Source: Polysphondylium violaceum
Taxonomy: Eukaryota; Evosea; Eumycetozoa; Dictyosteliales; Dictyosteliaceae
Direction of reading: 5' to 3'
Length of the DNA: 34,538 nucleotides
Assembly (NCBI GenBank): GCA_000277445.1
Contig: AJWJ01000240.1
Coordinates: 1-34,538 of the forward strand
Shown here: in pieces, positions 11,814 to 21,575 of the stretch
How positions within the stretch are numbered: position 1 is the first letter of the stretch
How the letters are laid out: each line of letters opens with the position of its first letter
Program-made: the position numbers and the translations under genes
Notes under the pieces: model-generated
Told to the model about the DNA's origin: nothing
Databases searched by the model: none
Seen by the model: the letters and a program-made list of their open reading frames with translations, nothing else

Positions 11814-13496
11814 ATGACAGGCACAGATTCATTAACAAATTATAAAGAGGAGGAAATTGACACTCTTCCAATTTCAAAACTAAAGGAACTAATTGCCAAT
11901 GCCAATGGTTCAACTGGAGGACTTTTTGAAAAAAGCGAATATATTGAATATGCAAAAAAAGTAAATGATCACCATCATATATTTATATGTGTGTGTGTGT
12001 GATCATGCATCATACATATCTATAGTATAGTAGTAGGAATGTTTATTAATCAATTATATATAATCACAAATAGCTTAGAGCATCAATGCAAGCATTGGCT
12101 AAACCAAATCATGAAGAAGTTAGAGAGATTAAAATAGACTATTATGAATTATTAGGTGTTTCGAAAAAAGCAACTACAAGTGAAATTACCAAAGCTTATT
12201 ATAAACTAGCTAAAGAATATCATCCAGTAAGTGTGAAACTACTCTATCACTCTCTATTGATTAGTGTGCGTGTACGATATTAATATTGTTGCTGTTGTTG
12301 AATAGGATAAAAATAAAAATGATTTATATGCAGAGGAAATGTTTAAAAAAGTTAGTGAAGCCTATCAAGTTTTAACCGATCCAGAAAAGAGAGAAAGGTA
12401 TAGATTATTCATTATTATATTATATAGATAGTAGTGTAGTGTGGTGTAATGTTAACACAAGAATGAATAATAACAAAAACAAATATAATAACAACAATTT
12501 AGATATGATAAATATGGTATGGATGCCATGAATGAAATGACTATTGATCCATTGGATTTATTCAGAATGATATTTGGTGGTGGTATGTTTCAAAATTATT
12601 TTGGTGATTTATCATTCTATGATGCATTCTCTCAACAAATGTCACAAGAGAATCCAACCAATCCAGAGGAACTCCAATTGGATCAAGAAAAGATGGCTAA
12701 AAAAAGAGAGGAAAGAATTGTCTCTTTAACAAAACAATTGATCATTATTATTGAACCCTATGTACAAGGAAACAAAGTAGAGTTTGAATCAAACATGAAG
12801 AATCAAGCAAAAGAAATGGCTGCAGCTCCAGGTGGTGCTGATTTATTATCCCTATTGGGTTATATTTATATTCAAGAGGCCAAACAACACTCTCTATTTG
12901 GTTTTATTCATGAGATCTCTGAAAAAGGTCATAAAGCAAAGGTATTTATTTTTAGTCTGTCTGTTTATTATATACAGTGTACACATGTTATATACAGACA
13001 AGAACAATCTATTAATAATCTTTATCATCATAACAATCATATAAAATAGGAATTATTTTCAACTATATCAGCAGCAGTTAAAATGCAAAATTCATTAAAA
13101 GAGGAATCAATGGATGGATCAGAACCAGCTCAAGAAAATGTATTGAGAGAGGGTTTGAAATTGATTTGGAAGATTGGTAGACTTGATATCGACTCTGCCG
13201 TAAGAGAAGTTTGTGAAAGAGTATTGGATAAAAAAGCTGAAAAAAGAAAGCTTAGAGTTGAAGCCGTCAAGAGTTTGGGTAAAATATTTGAAAAAGTTGG
13301 CAAAGAAAATCACGGTTCTGGTGATATCTCTGAAGATATATTTAAAACACCAATGTCTCCACCTCAACATCCTGCCAATAGTCCAAAACAAACCACCACA
13401 ACTACAACCACCACCTCCACCACCTCTTCTACCACAAACTCTACTCCAACATCTTCCACTACAAGTCCACCCGTCGGAAGTGCCACTCCAAATTAA
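11814..13496 (+). CDS. J-domain co-chaperone with DnaJ-X C-terminal region
   Basis: Five exons, 11814-11960, 12074-12226, 12306-12397, 12503-12941 and 13050-13496, give 425 residues. All junctions are GT-AG and frame-consistent. The J domain starts at about residue 71 ([13 protein letters not shown]) and has HPD at 99-101. The intron sits between the Pro and Asp codons of HPD. It continues [24 protein letters not shown]. The long helical region after it ([12 protein letters not shown], through [23 protein letters not shown]) matches the DnaJ-X family of CAJ1/DJP1-type and plant J proteins. The first 49 residues carry [19 protein letters not shown] followed by LFEKSE, which recalls the SAP-like C-terminal fold of ARMET/CDNF. 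The tail is Thr/Ser/Pro-rich. It should stimulate Hsp70 ATPase; the client is unknown. Confidence 0.9.
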
Positions 13497-13834
13497 GATC
13501 CCCCTTTCTTTTAAAATTATTTTATATAAATAGAACAACAACAACCTCATACCCCCACTCACTCTTTGTGTCATCTCCTAATCTTGCCATTTATTTCAAC
13601 TCCTTTTACTCTTGAATATCATACTATATCATAACATAGTCATTATTGATTAATCCCGTTTCGTCATCAATATGTGTGTTTGGAATTAATTAATTAATTT
13701 GGATTTTCTTCGTTTGGAGGGGCTTTTTTTTTTTTATTTTTTTTTATTTTTTGAAAATTCAAAAAGACTCTGAAAAACGATACTTTTTTCTGTTGCTTAC
13801 ATTCAGATATTTCATTGTCATTTGAATATATAGA
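13497..13834. other. intergenic spacer before ferredoxin gene
   Basis: AT-rich, with a TTAATTAATTAATT palindrome near 13687-13700 and T tracts at 13727-13751. No gene is seen. Confidence 0.4.
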
Positions 13835-14477
13835 ATGAATATAATTAAATTGAAGAGTATATTTACACCATCATCATTGGTTACTTCATATAGTCGTTGT
13901 GGTGACAAAAGTCTATTCGTTAGATATTTTTCAAGTAAAGCCTCCAACACAGATAAAAAAGATTTGTATGTGTTTTCTTTCTATTTCGAACAAAAGAATA
14001 TGTGAAAACTAATAAGGTGTCTATAATTATAATTAAAAGAGTTACATTTAATTATATAAATAAAGATGGATCAAAGAGCACAGTATCAGCACCAGTGGGT
14101 GAAAATGTTTTAGAAGTAGCTCATGATAATGACATTGATCTTGAGGGTGCATGCGAGTGTTCTGTTGCATGCTCCACATGTCACGTGTATGTTGAACCAA
14201 AGTACTATAATATGCTTCCAGAACCAACCGATGAAGAGAATGATATGTTGGATTTAGCTTTTGATTTAAAAGAAAAGTAATATTACCATTATAGCTTACA
14301 TTATATCTATTGTAGAATATTTAATTAACATTTTCATTATTATCCTCATCAATCTAATTTAGTTCTAGATTAGGTTGTCAAATTGTTTTAACTAAAGAAT
14401 TGGAGGGAATGACTGTTACTTTACCTTCAGCCTCTAGAAATATGTTTGTCGATGGATATAAACCACCTAAACATTAA
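13835..14477 (+). CDS. mitochondrial [2Fe-2S] ferredoxin (adrenodoxin type)
   Basis: Three exons, 13835-13965, 14040-14276 and 14363-14477, encode 160 residues. The first exon is a basic, Ser-rich, acid-poor leader ([20 protein letters not shown]) suited to mitochondrial import. The ferredoxin domain has the cluster ligands C82, C88, C91 ([12 protein letters not shown]) and C128 (SRLGCQIVL). C84 is an extra Cys inside the loop. The C-terminal part, [19 protein letters not shown], is typical of adrenodoxin/Yah1. Such proteins pass electrons from ferredoxin reductase to iron-sulfur cluster assembly and to mitochondrial P450/heme A enzymes. The length is normal for a precursor. The splice choice at 14040 is set by reading frame and family alignment (..[11 protein letters not shown]). 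Confidence 0.93.
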
Positions 14478-14974
14478 GATAAACACAGAAAATAATAATA
14501 AATAGCATAATTTAAAGATAAAGGTTCTGGTCTCACCCAGAATTGTATATATACAAACTAAACATACACACCAAAAAAAGATGCTTAAATGGTCTCCTAT
14601 TCCTATTCTATCATTAATCTTTGAGGATAAAGAACATAACACAGTGCACATGGCAATTAGTCTGAGGAAATTAGCTTCACAATACAAAAGAAATGGTTCA
14701 ATATGCTTTGAAATCATCAATCGAGTGCTCTGCTATTGAATGGCTACTTCAAAAATCTTGAACCATTTCTTTTGTATTATTGGTGCTGCAATTTTTATTA
14801 TGTCATTAATCTTTGAGGAAAGAAAATAATGCGTGCATAAAGTGACAGCCTCAAAAATCAGTGACCATTGCTTTTGTATTATCGAGGGCTTGGGCAATTT
14901 TGAAAATGTTTGGTTTTGAAAAATTTTCTGTTTTTTTCTATTTTTCATGCTCCAATTTCAGGGGAATAACACAA
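14478..14974. other. intergenic region between ferredoxin and phosphatase genes
   Basis: This stretch holds the repeat block described separately (14581-14890). Apart from that it has a short hairpin-like GGTTCTGGTCTCACCCAGAA near 14523 and an AT-rich leader before the ATG at 14975. No tRNA-like arms could be completed. Confidence 0.4.
14581..14890. repeat. rearranged repeat block with perfect 20-bp inverted repeat
   Basis: AATACAAAAGAAATGGTTCA at 14681-14700 recurs as its exact reverse complement at 14759-14778, and a diverged copy in that second orientation lies at 14861-14880. A second module, TCATTAATCTTTGAGGA, occurs at 14611-14627 and again at 14803-14819. The block therefore has direct and inverted copies of at least two modules. 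On + an ATG at 14581 after AAAAAAAG opens a 52-codon frame ending at 14739. On - a frame spanning 14427-14948 is open apart from one stop and shows the motif LSSKIND twice. It may be a fragment of a repeat-protein gene, or a non-coding element. The family is not recognised. Confidence 0.55.
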
Positions 14975-15597
14975 ATGGCAGATAAATCAAAGAAAAGTGT
15001 ACTTTTTGTATGCTTGGGCAACGTATGTACCTTTGTGATAAACATGCGCATTGAGTGTGGGTGTGGTGCAAACATACTCATTTACTAACATTGATAATTA
15101 CCATACAATAGATATGTAGATCTACAATGGCCGAGATTGTGTTTAGGGCAATGGTTGTAGAGAGAGGATTGATGGATGAGTGGTATATTGATTCAGCAGG
15201 TACAAGTAACTATCATATTGGAGATACACCAGATCACAGAACCGTAGAGGTTTGTAATCAACTTTTAGAATCAACCATCTCAAAACAAGCCCACCAACAC
15301 TTTAAATCCATTCCCCTTCATCGTGGTAGACAATTCACAGAGGCTGACATGGAGAACTTTGATTTCGTCTTTGCTATGGATGATTCAAATCTCTCAAACA
15401 TGAAAAAAGTAGTACACCATAGTAGAAATAAATCTAATCACAAGGCAACCATGAAGAGATTGGGTGAATACAACACTGCAAAGAAATTAAATGTCGAAGA
15501 TCCATATTATGGCAATATGTCTACCTTTAGAGAATGCTATAATCATGTGTTTGATTGTTTACAAAACTTTTTAAAAGAACAAGAACAACAACAATAA
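14975..15597 (+). CDS. low-molecular-weight protein tyrosine phosphatase
   Basis: Exons 14975-15022 and 15112-15597 give 177 residues. The active-site loop CX5R is C13-L-G-N-I-C-R19-S. The single intron falls inside this loop, between Asn16 and Ile17, so the 16-residue first exon carries the nucleophilic cysteine. Downstream are STMAEIVFRAMV, the DSAGTSNYHIGDTPD strand-turn, and the general acid in DPYYGN (D146). These are all the key residues of the ACP1 family, which dephosphorylates phosphotyrosine through a cysteinyl-phosphate intermediate. It is slightly longer than the usual ~155 residues because of an insert around residues 130-140 and a Gln-rich end. It is predicted to be cytosolic and active. 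Confidence 0.93.
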
Positions 15598-16139
15598 ATC
15601 TCACTCATACACCAATTGTACTATTAATATATTTTATTGAATTATTTTCCTCATTCCCCATTTCAGCAATGTTGGTTCATTCATTTAAAATGAATGAATG
15701 AATGAATATTCTTTGAGAGGAGGAGTCAATATTCACCCATTCACACATTCTTGATCAACCAACATACAATTCTAAGTAAGCCCATTTATACAATCAAATA
15801 TACCTAAATATAGATCTATGGTTCTATGTCCTTGTTTTGTACAATCCAAGACAAAAAACAATTACTTTTTACTTTGAATTATAAAGATCGTTAAAAGAAA
15901 AAAAAAGGGGGCACATTTTTGTTGCTTGTGAAAAATGAATGACATTCAAAGAAAAAGAAAAAAAGTTTTTTTTTAAAAAAATTAAAAAAACGTCAAAAAG
16001 TTGATGATTTTTAGATTTTTTTACATTTTTAAAAATATCATTGTGTTTGTGTTCAACTGGTTTCTTTTTGTTTTTTAATAGTAGTTAAACAGATATACTT
16101 TACAGTGTATACAGATAGATACATATATAACATTATTAG
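15598..16139. other. intergenic region
   Basis: Holds a short TGAATGAATGAATGAAT tetranucleotide run near 15690-15707. This can pair with the CATTCATTTA just upstream. A-rich and T-rich tracts follow at 15896-16080. No gene recognised. Confidence 0.4.
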
Positions 16140-17169
16140 ATGGGTAATTTAATTGGCAAGACTAAAAAGGGAAATAAAGCCCCAAAGGCTGCAAAGGCCC
16201 CAAAGGCCTCAAAGGCCTCAACCCCAGCTCCAGCCTCAGCCCCAGCCCCAGCTGCTCAAGCTAAACCACAACATATTGATAATATCGCAGCCACATCCAC
16301 TGCAGCAGCAGCTCCAGCCACTCAAAATCAGAAACAAAGTGTAGCACCAGCTTCTGCTGCTCCAGCCACCACCTCTTCTTCTAAAGCCACAACCAAGACC
16401 ATTGATGTCGATAGAGAATTACATAAATATGTTATTGGTACCAAGGGTGTAAATGTCAAGCAAATCAAGGATTCCACCAACACTGAAATCACCATCCCAA
16501 CCGACAGTGACACCATTACCGTCACTGGTGAAAATTCAAACGATGTTGATAGAGCCATTGAAATGATTAAAAAAATAAAGAGCGAACACAAGACTCAAGC
16601 TCAAAAAGACCAAGATCACAAAAACCTCGTCGATGAACACGAAAAGGAAAGCCAACGTACCGAAGAACTCTATAAAAAGAATCAAGCTGAAGTAGATAAA
16701 ATTGCTCAAAAGAGACAACAACTTTTCGATCAAGCCGAAAAGGAATACGCCGCTGGCAACAAAGACAAGGCTAGAGAATTACGTGAAGAAGCCAAGGCTC
16801 AAACTGCATTAATGGAAGAAGCTCAAAAGAAAGCTGCTAGAGCTGTATTCAATGATAAGTAAGTTTTTGATCATTTAATCAAGTAATGATATACAAACTA
16901 ATAATTCATTTTTTCATCCTAGAAACTCTAAACTCGATAAATTCACAATTGATTTACATGGTTTACAAACAAAAGATGCTATGGAATTATTAGAAGAACG
17001 TATGAACTCTATTAAAGGATCAGGTAAATTATTTACTATTATCACTGGTGCTGGTAACCACAGTGACAAGAATGGTCCCAAGATTAAACCACTTGTTCAC
17101 CAATCATTAAAAGACAAGGGTATTTCTTTTGAAGAAGTCAATAATGGTTCAATTCAATGTACTATTTAA
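16140..17169 (+). CDS. KH domain - DUF1771 - Smr domain protein
   Basis: Exons 16140-16858 and 16923-17169 give 321 residues. The protein opens MGNLIGKTKKG, a good N-myristoylation context (Gly2, basic residues). An Ala/Pro/Lys low-complexity stretch follows to about residue 85. A KH domain occupies about 90-145, with GTKG as the GXXG loop (YVIGTKGVNVKQI). Residues about 170-238 are a charged helical DUF1771-like region (AEKEYAAGNKDKARELREEAK). The C-terminal Smr domain (246-321) has DLHG at ~249-252 and ITGAGNHSDKNGPKIKP. KH binds single-stranded RNA. Smr domains of the Cue2/N4BP2 kind cleave mRNA in ribosome quality control. Combining these into an RNA-binding, possibly membrane-tethered nuclease is inference. 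The intron separates DUF1771 from Smr. Confidence 0.9.
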
Positions 17170-17692
17170 ATATATATGTGTTTACTTTGCTTTAATTCAT
17201 CATATTTGTGCTCTTTGACAGATATCTTAATATTACCAATACAATTATCCATGAGTAATAATTTAATATACACACACCATCAATTCCCAACATAATATAA
17301 ATCATTCAATATTATTATGTATAGACATAAATCCTAAATAAAACCTTTATTTATTGTACACAACTCAAACATTACCAGCGTCTTCTTTATCATTTTAATT
17401 CATAATACATCAACTTATGAGAAATACAGTAATTCAAAAAACGATCAAACAACTCTGCTAGGTGAATTCAGGTAGAGCAGAGTTTTTGGTCTGTTTTTGC
17501 ATTACTGGAAACAAACAAATAAAATAATGGGTGGGAAAAGTAAAAAAAAATTGCAAACTTTTTGTGTTTTTTTATTGCCAAATGACAACTTTGCTGATTT
17601 AGACTCCCATCATACACACAAATACTCAGATTACTATCACTACGATTGAAATAATACAGTAGGATATAGTATTTGATTATTTCACATACACA
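17170..17692. other. intergenic region with a short hairpin
   Basis: AT-rich 3' flank and promoter. A perfect 9-bp inverted repeat, AACTCTGCT (17451-17459) with AGCAGAGTT (17476-17484), encloses a 16-base loop followed by a T run. It could form an RNA hairpin. No gene is seen. Confidence 0.4.
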
Positions 17693-19291
17693 ATGGATAA
17701 TCAAGTCAATGATGAAAAACAACCATTAACTAAAGCGGTTGATGGTATAGTTACTACTAGTAAATCTACAACTACTACTACTACGACCAGCAACAGCAGC
17801 AGTAACAACAACAAAAAGTTTAATGCATATAGTAATAATAGATATAGTACAGCAGTGTCATCGTCTTCATCGTTTACTAGATTAGCTATATTTAAATTAA
17901 CATTGGTAAACATATGCGGTGGTTTAACATTTGGCTACAACACGGGTGTCATTGCAGGTGTATTGAATCTTGATCAATGGAAATCAGAATCAGAGGTAGA
18001 CAGAGGTTTACTCACATGTAGTATTTTAATTGGTGCTATGTTTGGATCAATCATTGGTGGCATTGTTATAGAAAGACTTGGTAGAAAATTACCAATTCTA
18101 TTTGTCGCTGTTTTGACAATCATTGGTGCACTCGGCAGTAGTTTTGTACCTCCTTTATGGCCACTTTTAATATTTAGAGTTATACTTGGTCTGGGTGTTG
18201 GTATATGCGGTGTTGTGTGTCCAACTTATGTTTCTGAAATGGCCACCCCCGAGAAAAAAGGTTCCCTGGGTACTTTGTTTCAAGTATGTTATTATTAATT
18301 AGAGGATGATCTTGCATCGATTATAATACTAATATGCATATACAGATTGCAATCACAGTTGGTATATTTGTAAGTGATGTATTGGGATTTGCATTCAAGA
18401 GTGCAATTTATAATTATAGATGGATGTTTGGATTTGGAGCGATACCAGGTGCTTTGTTGCTTATCACATATTTCTTTGTACCAGAGTCTAGTAAATGGAT
18501 ACAAAAGAAAAGTCAACAAAGAAATAGTTTTCTCTTGGTCAATAGTAAGAATAGTAGAAATGAAATGGGTTTAAAGGTATTGTTGTCGAAATCGATTGGC
18601 AGATTTTCATTGTTTATCGGTGTTGTTTTGGCAATCAATAATCAATTGACAGGTATCAATGCATTTATGTTTTTCTCTCCCTCTATATTTGAGAGTGCCG
18701 GTATCACCAATGGCAACAGTCCCATGATTGCCACTATATTTTTGGTGGGATGGAATGTAATCACAACTTTGATTTCCACATTTTTAATAGATAGAATCGG
18801 TAGAAGAAAGCTCATGCTCATTGGCACTCTTGTCATGTCCACCAGTTGTATTATATTGGCTATTCTCAATCTATTAATTAAAGGCACTGCTTTGGGTGTC
18901 ATGTCTATTATTTTGTTATTTATATTTATTGCTGGTTTTGAAGCTAGTGCTGGTCCATTGGTAAGTATTCTTGTTATTCTATCTTCTATCTACCTATTTC
19001 ATCCATGATATTAACACTCTAATTATTATTATTGTTTTTAAATAGTTTTGGATATTAGTCATTGAAATTTTCCCAGTGGAAATGAGAGAGATTGGCTCAA
19101 GTATTTTAAATGCCATTCAATGGATTTTCAACATTACCTTATCATTTAGCTTTTTATCATTGGTATCTTTAATAGGTCAATCTGCTATATTCTTTATTTT
19201 TGGTGGTTTTGGTGTTCTTTGTCTTATTTTTATGTACATCTATTTACCAGAAACTAAACAAGATGATGACGACGATGATGATGATAGATAA
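17693..19291 (+). CDS. sugar-porter family MFS transporter
   Basis: Exons 17693-18283, 18346-18960 and 19046-19291 give 483 residues, the usual size for 12 membrane helices. The N-terminus is a Thr/Ser/Asn-rich cytosolic tail. Sugar-porter signatures are present: GYNTGVIAGVL in helix 1, ERLGRK between helices 2 and 3, RVILGLGVGI in helix 4, PESSKWI after helix 6, NQLTGINAFMFFSPSIF in helix 7, DRIGRRKLM between helices 8 and 9, and PETK at the end. The QLTGIN motif is a hexose-binding element of GLUT/Hxt/inositol porters. Substrate cannot be fixed from sequence. The C-terminus ends in an Asp run (QDDDDDDDDR). The protein looks complete. Confidence 0.92.
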
Positions 19292-19309
19292 ACAATTTAA
19301 TATACATAC

Positions 19310-19365
<56 letters not shown>

Positions 19366-20025
19366 ATGAAGCCATATACACTTGAGGGTCCTAAAGGTTA
19401 TTTTTCTTATTTAATCCCATTGTAATAAAAAAAAAAAATTAACAAAAATTTATTGATAATTTACACACACAATTCTTTATACTTTTATTGATAAAAGTTG
19501 ATGAATAAAAAAATGATGTCATATCATTTGTATATAGATCGTTTCGTTTCTATTTAATGTTGGGCATCGATCGTTTTGTTAAGATTTTGAAAGGTGTGAT
19601 TTTTTTAAAAAAAAATTTAGCCCCACCTTTCGAGATAAATATTGTAAAGAGATTGTCTTTTAGGATCAAAATGTGGTGAAATCATATTTATTTTTATTAT
19701 AATCACAATTGACTATTAATCTAATCAAAGTATATAACTAAATAGAATAAAATCTCTCTTTAGATTTTTTACTAATTAAAGTAAACTATTAAAATCTGCC
19801 TTTCAAAATATAAATCTTTCTCCATGATATATCTAAATTAATAAGATGATGGGATCGATTCATTTATATTAAAGTGACATCATTAAGCAAATAAATCAAT
19901 TAATATCAAAATTTTTTATTGCCAAAAGTTTGTATAAATAGATAGTCTTTTATATTCTATTCAAAAATCAAATTATCTACAACAAATTCATTTTATACTC
20001 CAAAAATTAAATCTAAAAATTCAAA
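19292..20025 (+). promoter_or_regulatory. upstream region of cluster copy A
   Basis: No gene. It contains the (AAT)n microsatellite and then a C-rich box, GCCCCACCTTTCGAGAT, at about 19620-19636. A block shared with copy D follows from 19700 to 19890, including TCTAATCAAAGTAT and TTAAAATCTGCCTTTCAAA. Next come TGACATCA at 19875-19882 and TATAAATA at 19933-19940. Order and spacing match the other copies, which supports a real promoter. Confidence 0.6.
19315..19363. repeat. (AAT)n microsatellite
   Basis: Uninterrupted AAT/TAA trinucleotide repeat of about 49 bases just downstream of the transporter stop codon. Lengths of such runs are often polymorphic. Confidence 0.9.
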
Positions 20026-20241
20026 ATGTCATCATTAAATACTTTAAACATTATTTCTAAATCATCAAAAATGTTGTTAAATCAAGTATCACCAAATATG
20101 ATAAATCAAATGACCATGCCTTTGATCAACGGAAATAATAAACAAATTAAAAGCTCATTTATCAATACAAACAATGATATGAAATTAAGATCCTCTTTAA
20201 AAGCTTCAATTGAAATTCCAGAACTAAATCAAGAAAACTAA
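20026..20241 (+). CDS. 71-residue small protein, cluster copy A
   Basis: Single-exon gene of 71 codons, starting MSSLNTLNIISKSSKM and ending IEIPELNQEN. It is hydrophilic, rich in Asn, Ser, Lys and Met, with no Cys, no signal peptide and no membrane segment. It is one of four nearly identical copies; its coding sequence appears identical to copy C. Upstream are a TGACATCA element at 19875-19882 and a TATA box at 19933-19940. An A-rich leader ends AATTCAAA before the ATG. I do not recognise the family. The start (M-x-x-L-x-x-L..IS-K-S-S) faintly recalls the small hssA/sigN-type developmental families of D. discoideum, but the Gly/Cys-rich tail of those is absent. Confidence 0.85.
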   Translation: MSSLNTLNIISKSSKMLLNQVSPNMINQMTMPLINGNNKQIKSSFINTNNDMKLRSSLKASIEIPELNQEN

Positions 20242-20380
20242 AGATTTGATTAAATTCTTCTAAATGCCGATAATACTACTAAAAACTGTAATAACAACGA
20301 ATGGGAAATATCAAGTTTTCTTTAATTATAAAACTGAATCTCAAAATGTATTAATTATTTATTTGTATAATAAAATAAAA

Positions 20381-20400
20381 TTATATAAGCGTATATAATA
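20381..20400 (+). terminator. conserved near-palindromic 3' element, copy A
   Basis: TTATATAAGCGTATATAATA lies about 140 bases after the stop codon and directly after AATAAAA-type signals. Very similar sequences follow copies B (21411-21430), D (24502-24521) and, in the opposite orientation, C (about 23053-23076). Likely part of the mRNA 3' end or polyadenylation region; function is inferred from conservation. Confidence 0.5.
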
Positions 20401-20936
20401 TTCTCATATTTTAAAAGTGATTCTTTTTAATTTTTTATGACATAATTTTTTTCTAAATCTTCATTTAATTTTAAAGTTAATGAAAGTTGATTCAAAAAAT
20501 TAAAATGGGTTAATTATTAGGTCTATAAATTTTTTTGTACTTTTATTCTAAGAAGTTCATTTTAATTTCATACCGTCAAAAGTCATCAAGAAGTATTTAT
20601 AAAAAAAGATCTATTTAGATCTGAGGTTTAAATTTGAGATTTTCTTGAGAGTGTGAAGAGATGAGTGATTTTTTTGAAAAAAACCCACCCCTTTCGAGAT
20701 TTTCACATATTTATGTGATTTACCACTCGTCTAGTATGTGATGAAAATCTATTTATTTTTAAAATAATCACCTAGATTTTTAATCTCACTCATGAAATAT
20801 ATTAGATTTATTAGAAATCTATTATGTTTTTTTACTATATTGGGTAAACTAATAAAATCTCATTTGTTATCAACTTTCATCTTCCATGATATTAATCTGT
20901 ATAGATGACGATAGGACCGATTCAAATATATTAAAG

Positions 20937-20987
20937 TGACATCATTGATCAAATTAATTTTTCCCAATATTTTATTTTGTATAAATA
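20937..20987 (+). promoter_or_regulatory. core promoter of cluster copy B
   Basis: TGACATCA at 20937-20944 and TATAAATA at 20980-20987 precede the ATG at 21079 by about 140 and 95 bases. This arrangement is repeated at copies A, C and D. TGACATCA is one base from the palindromic bZIP site TGACGTCA. Confidence 0.55.
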
Positions 20988-21078
20988 GATTGTCTTTTGA
21001 TCTATTTGAAAAATCAAAATAATCAACTATCAATATTAAATTCACAAATATATAAACTATAAAATCTATAAATTCAAA

Positions 21079-21294
21079 ATGTCATCATTAAATACTTTAA
21101 ACATTATTTCTAAATCATCAAAAATGTTGTTAAATCAAGTATCACCAAATATGATAAGTCAAATGACCATGCCTTTGATCAACGGAAATAATAAACAAAT
21201 TAAAAGCTCTTTTATCAATACAAACAATGATATGAAATTAAGATCCTCTTTAAAAGCTTCAATTGAAATACCAGAACTAAATCAAGAAAATTAA
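21079..21294 (+). CDS. 71-residue small protein, cluster copy B
   Basis: Same 71-codon family as copy A. The product differs by one substitution, Asn to Ser in NMISQMT; a few other base differences are silent. The promoter region (20665-21078) is a close match to that of copy C in inverted orientation. The 3' untranslated region before the conserved palindromic element is unlike the other three copies, which suggests the copy is a recombination mosaic. It is hydrophilic and lacks signal or membrane segments; function unknown. Confidence 0.85.
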   Translation: MSSLNTLNIISKSSKMLLNQVSPNMISQMTMPLINGNNKQIKSSFINTNNDMKLRSSLKASIEIPELNQEN

Positions 21295-21410
21295 ACTTAA
21301 CCCAAAGAAAAATAACGACTTTTAACAAAACAGCAACGAATAATTGGAAACAAAACTAAATGAAAAGTTAATTTTCCAAGATGTGTAATAATATACTTGT
21401 AATAAATAAA

Positions 21411-21430
21411 TTATATAGGCGTATATAATA
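21411..21430 (+). terminator. conserved near-palindromic 3' element, copy B
   Basis: TTATATAGGCGTATATAATA, preceded by AATAAATAAA, about 117 bases after the stop codon. It is one base different from the copy A element. It is conserved although the UTR between it and the stop is not. Confidence 0.5.
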
Positions 21431-21575
21431 TTTAAAAAACACACAATTGTCTTGTAACTTGAGATCTTTAATTTCTTTTATCCCATTATCGATTCATGTA
21501 TTATTTAAAGTTAATTGTATTTGCAACTTTATAGTATTTATTGAAAAAAAGAAGCCCTTTCTTTTTTATCAGATA

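Larger units (their letters stand above)
20665..21294 (+). repeat. left arm of ~630-bp inverted duplication (copy B and promoter)
   Basis: This segment, from a C-rich box through promoter and gene, matches 23205-23835 read on the opposite strand. Long shared tracts include TTCACATATTTATGTGATTT, CACTCGTCTAGTATGTGATG and GATGACGATAGGACCGATTC. A few substitutions and small indels separate the arms. The arms enclose about 1.9 kb of unrelated sequence. Confidence 0.8.

Noticed and set aside
14277-14362. Ferredoxin ending at the in-frame stop at 14280
   Set aside because: This would drop the fourth cluster cysteine; a GTAATA..TTTAG intron restores SRLGCQ and the normal C-terminus.
14700-14760. tRNA-like CAGAGCACTCGATT on the minus strand
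   Set aside because: Resembles a D-arm/anticodon segment, but no acceptor stem or T arm follows; it lies in the loop of the inverted repeat.
20026-20241. Assignment of the 71-residue family to hssA/sigN-type proteins
   Set aside because: Only the first ~15 residues are faintly similar; the Gly/Cys-rich body that defines those families is missing.
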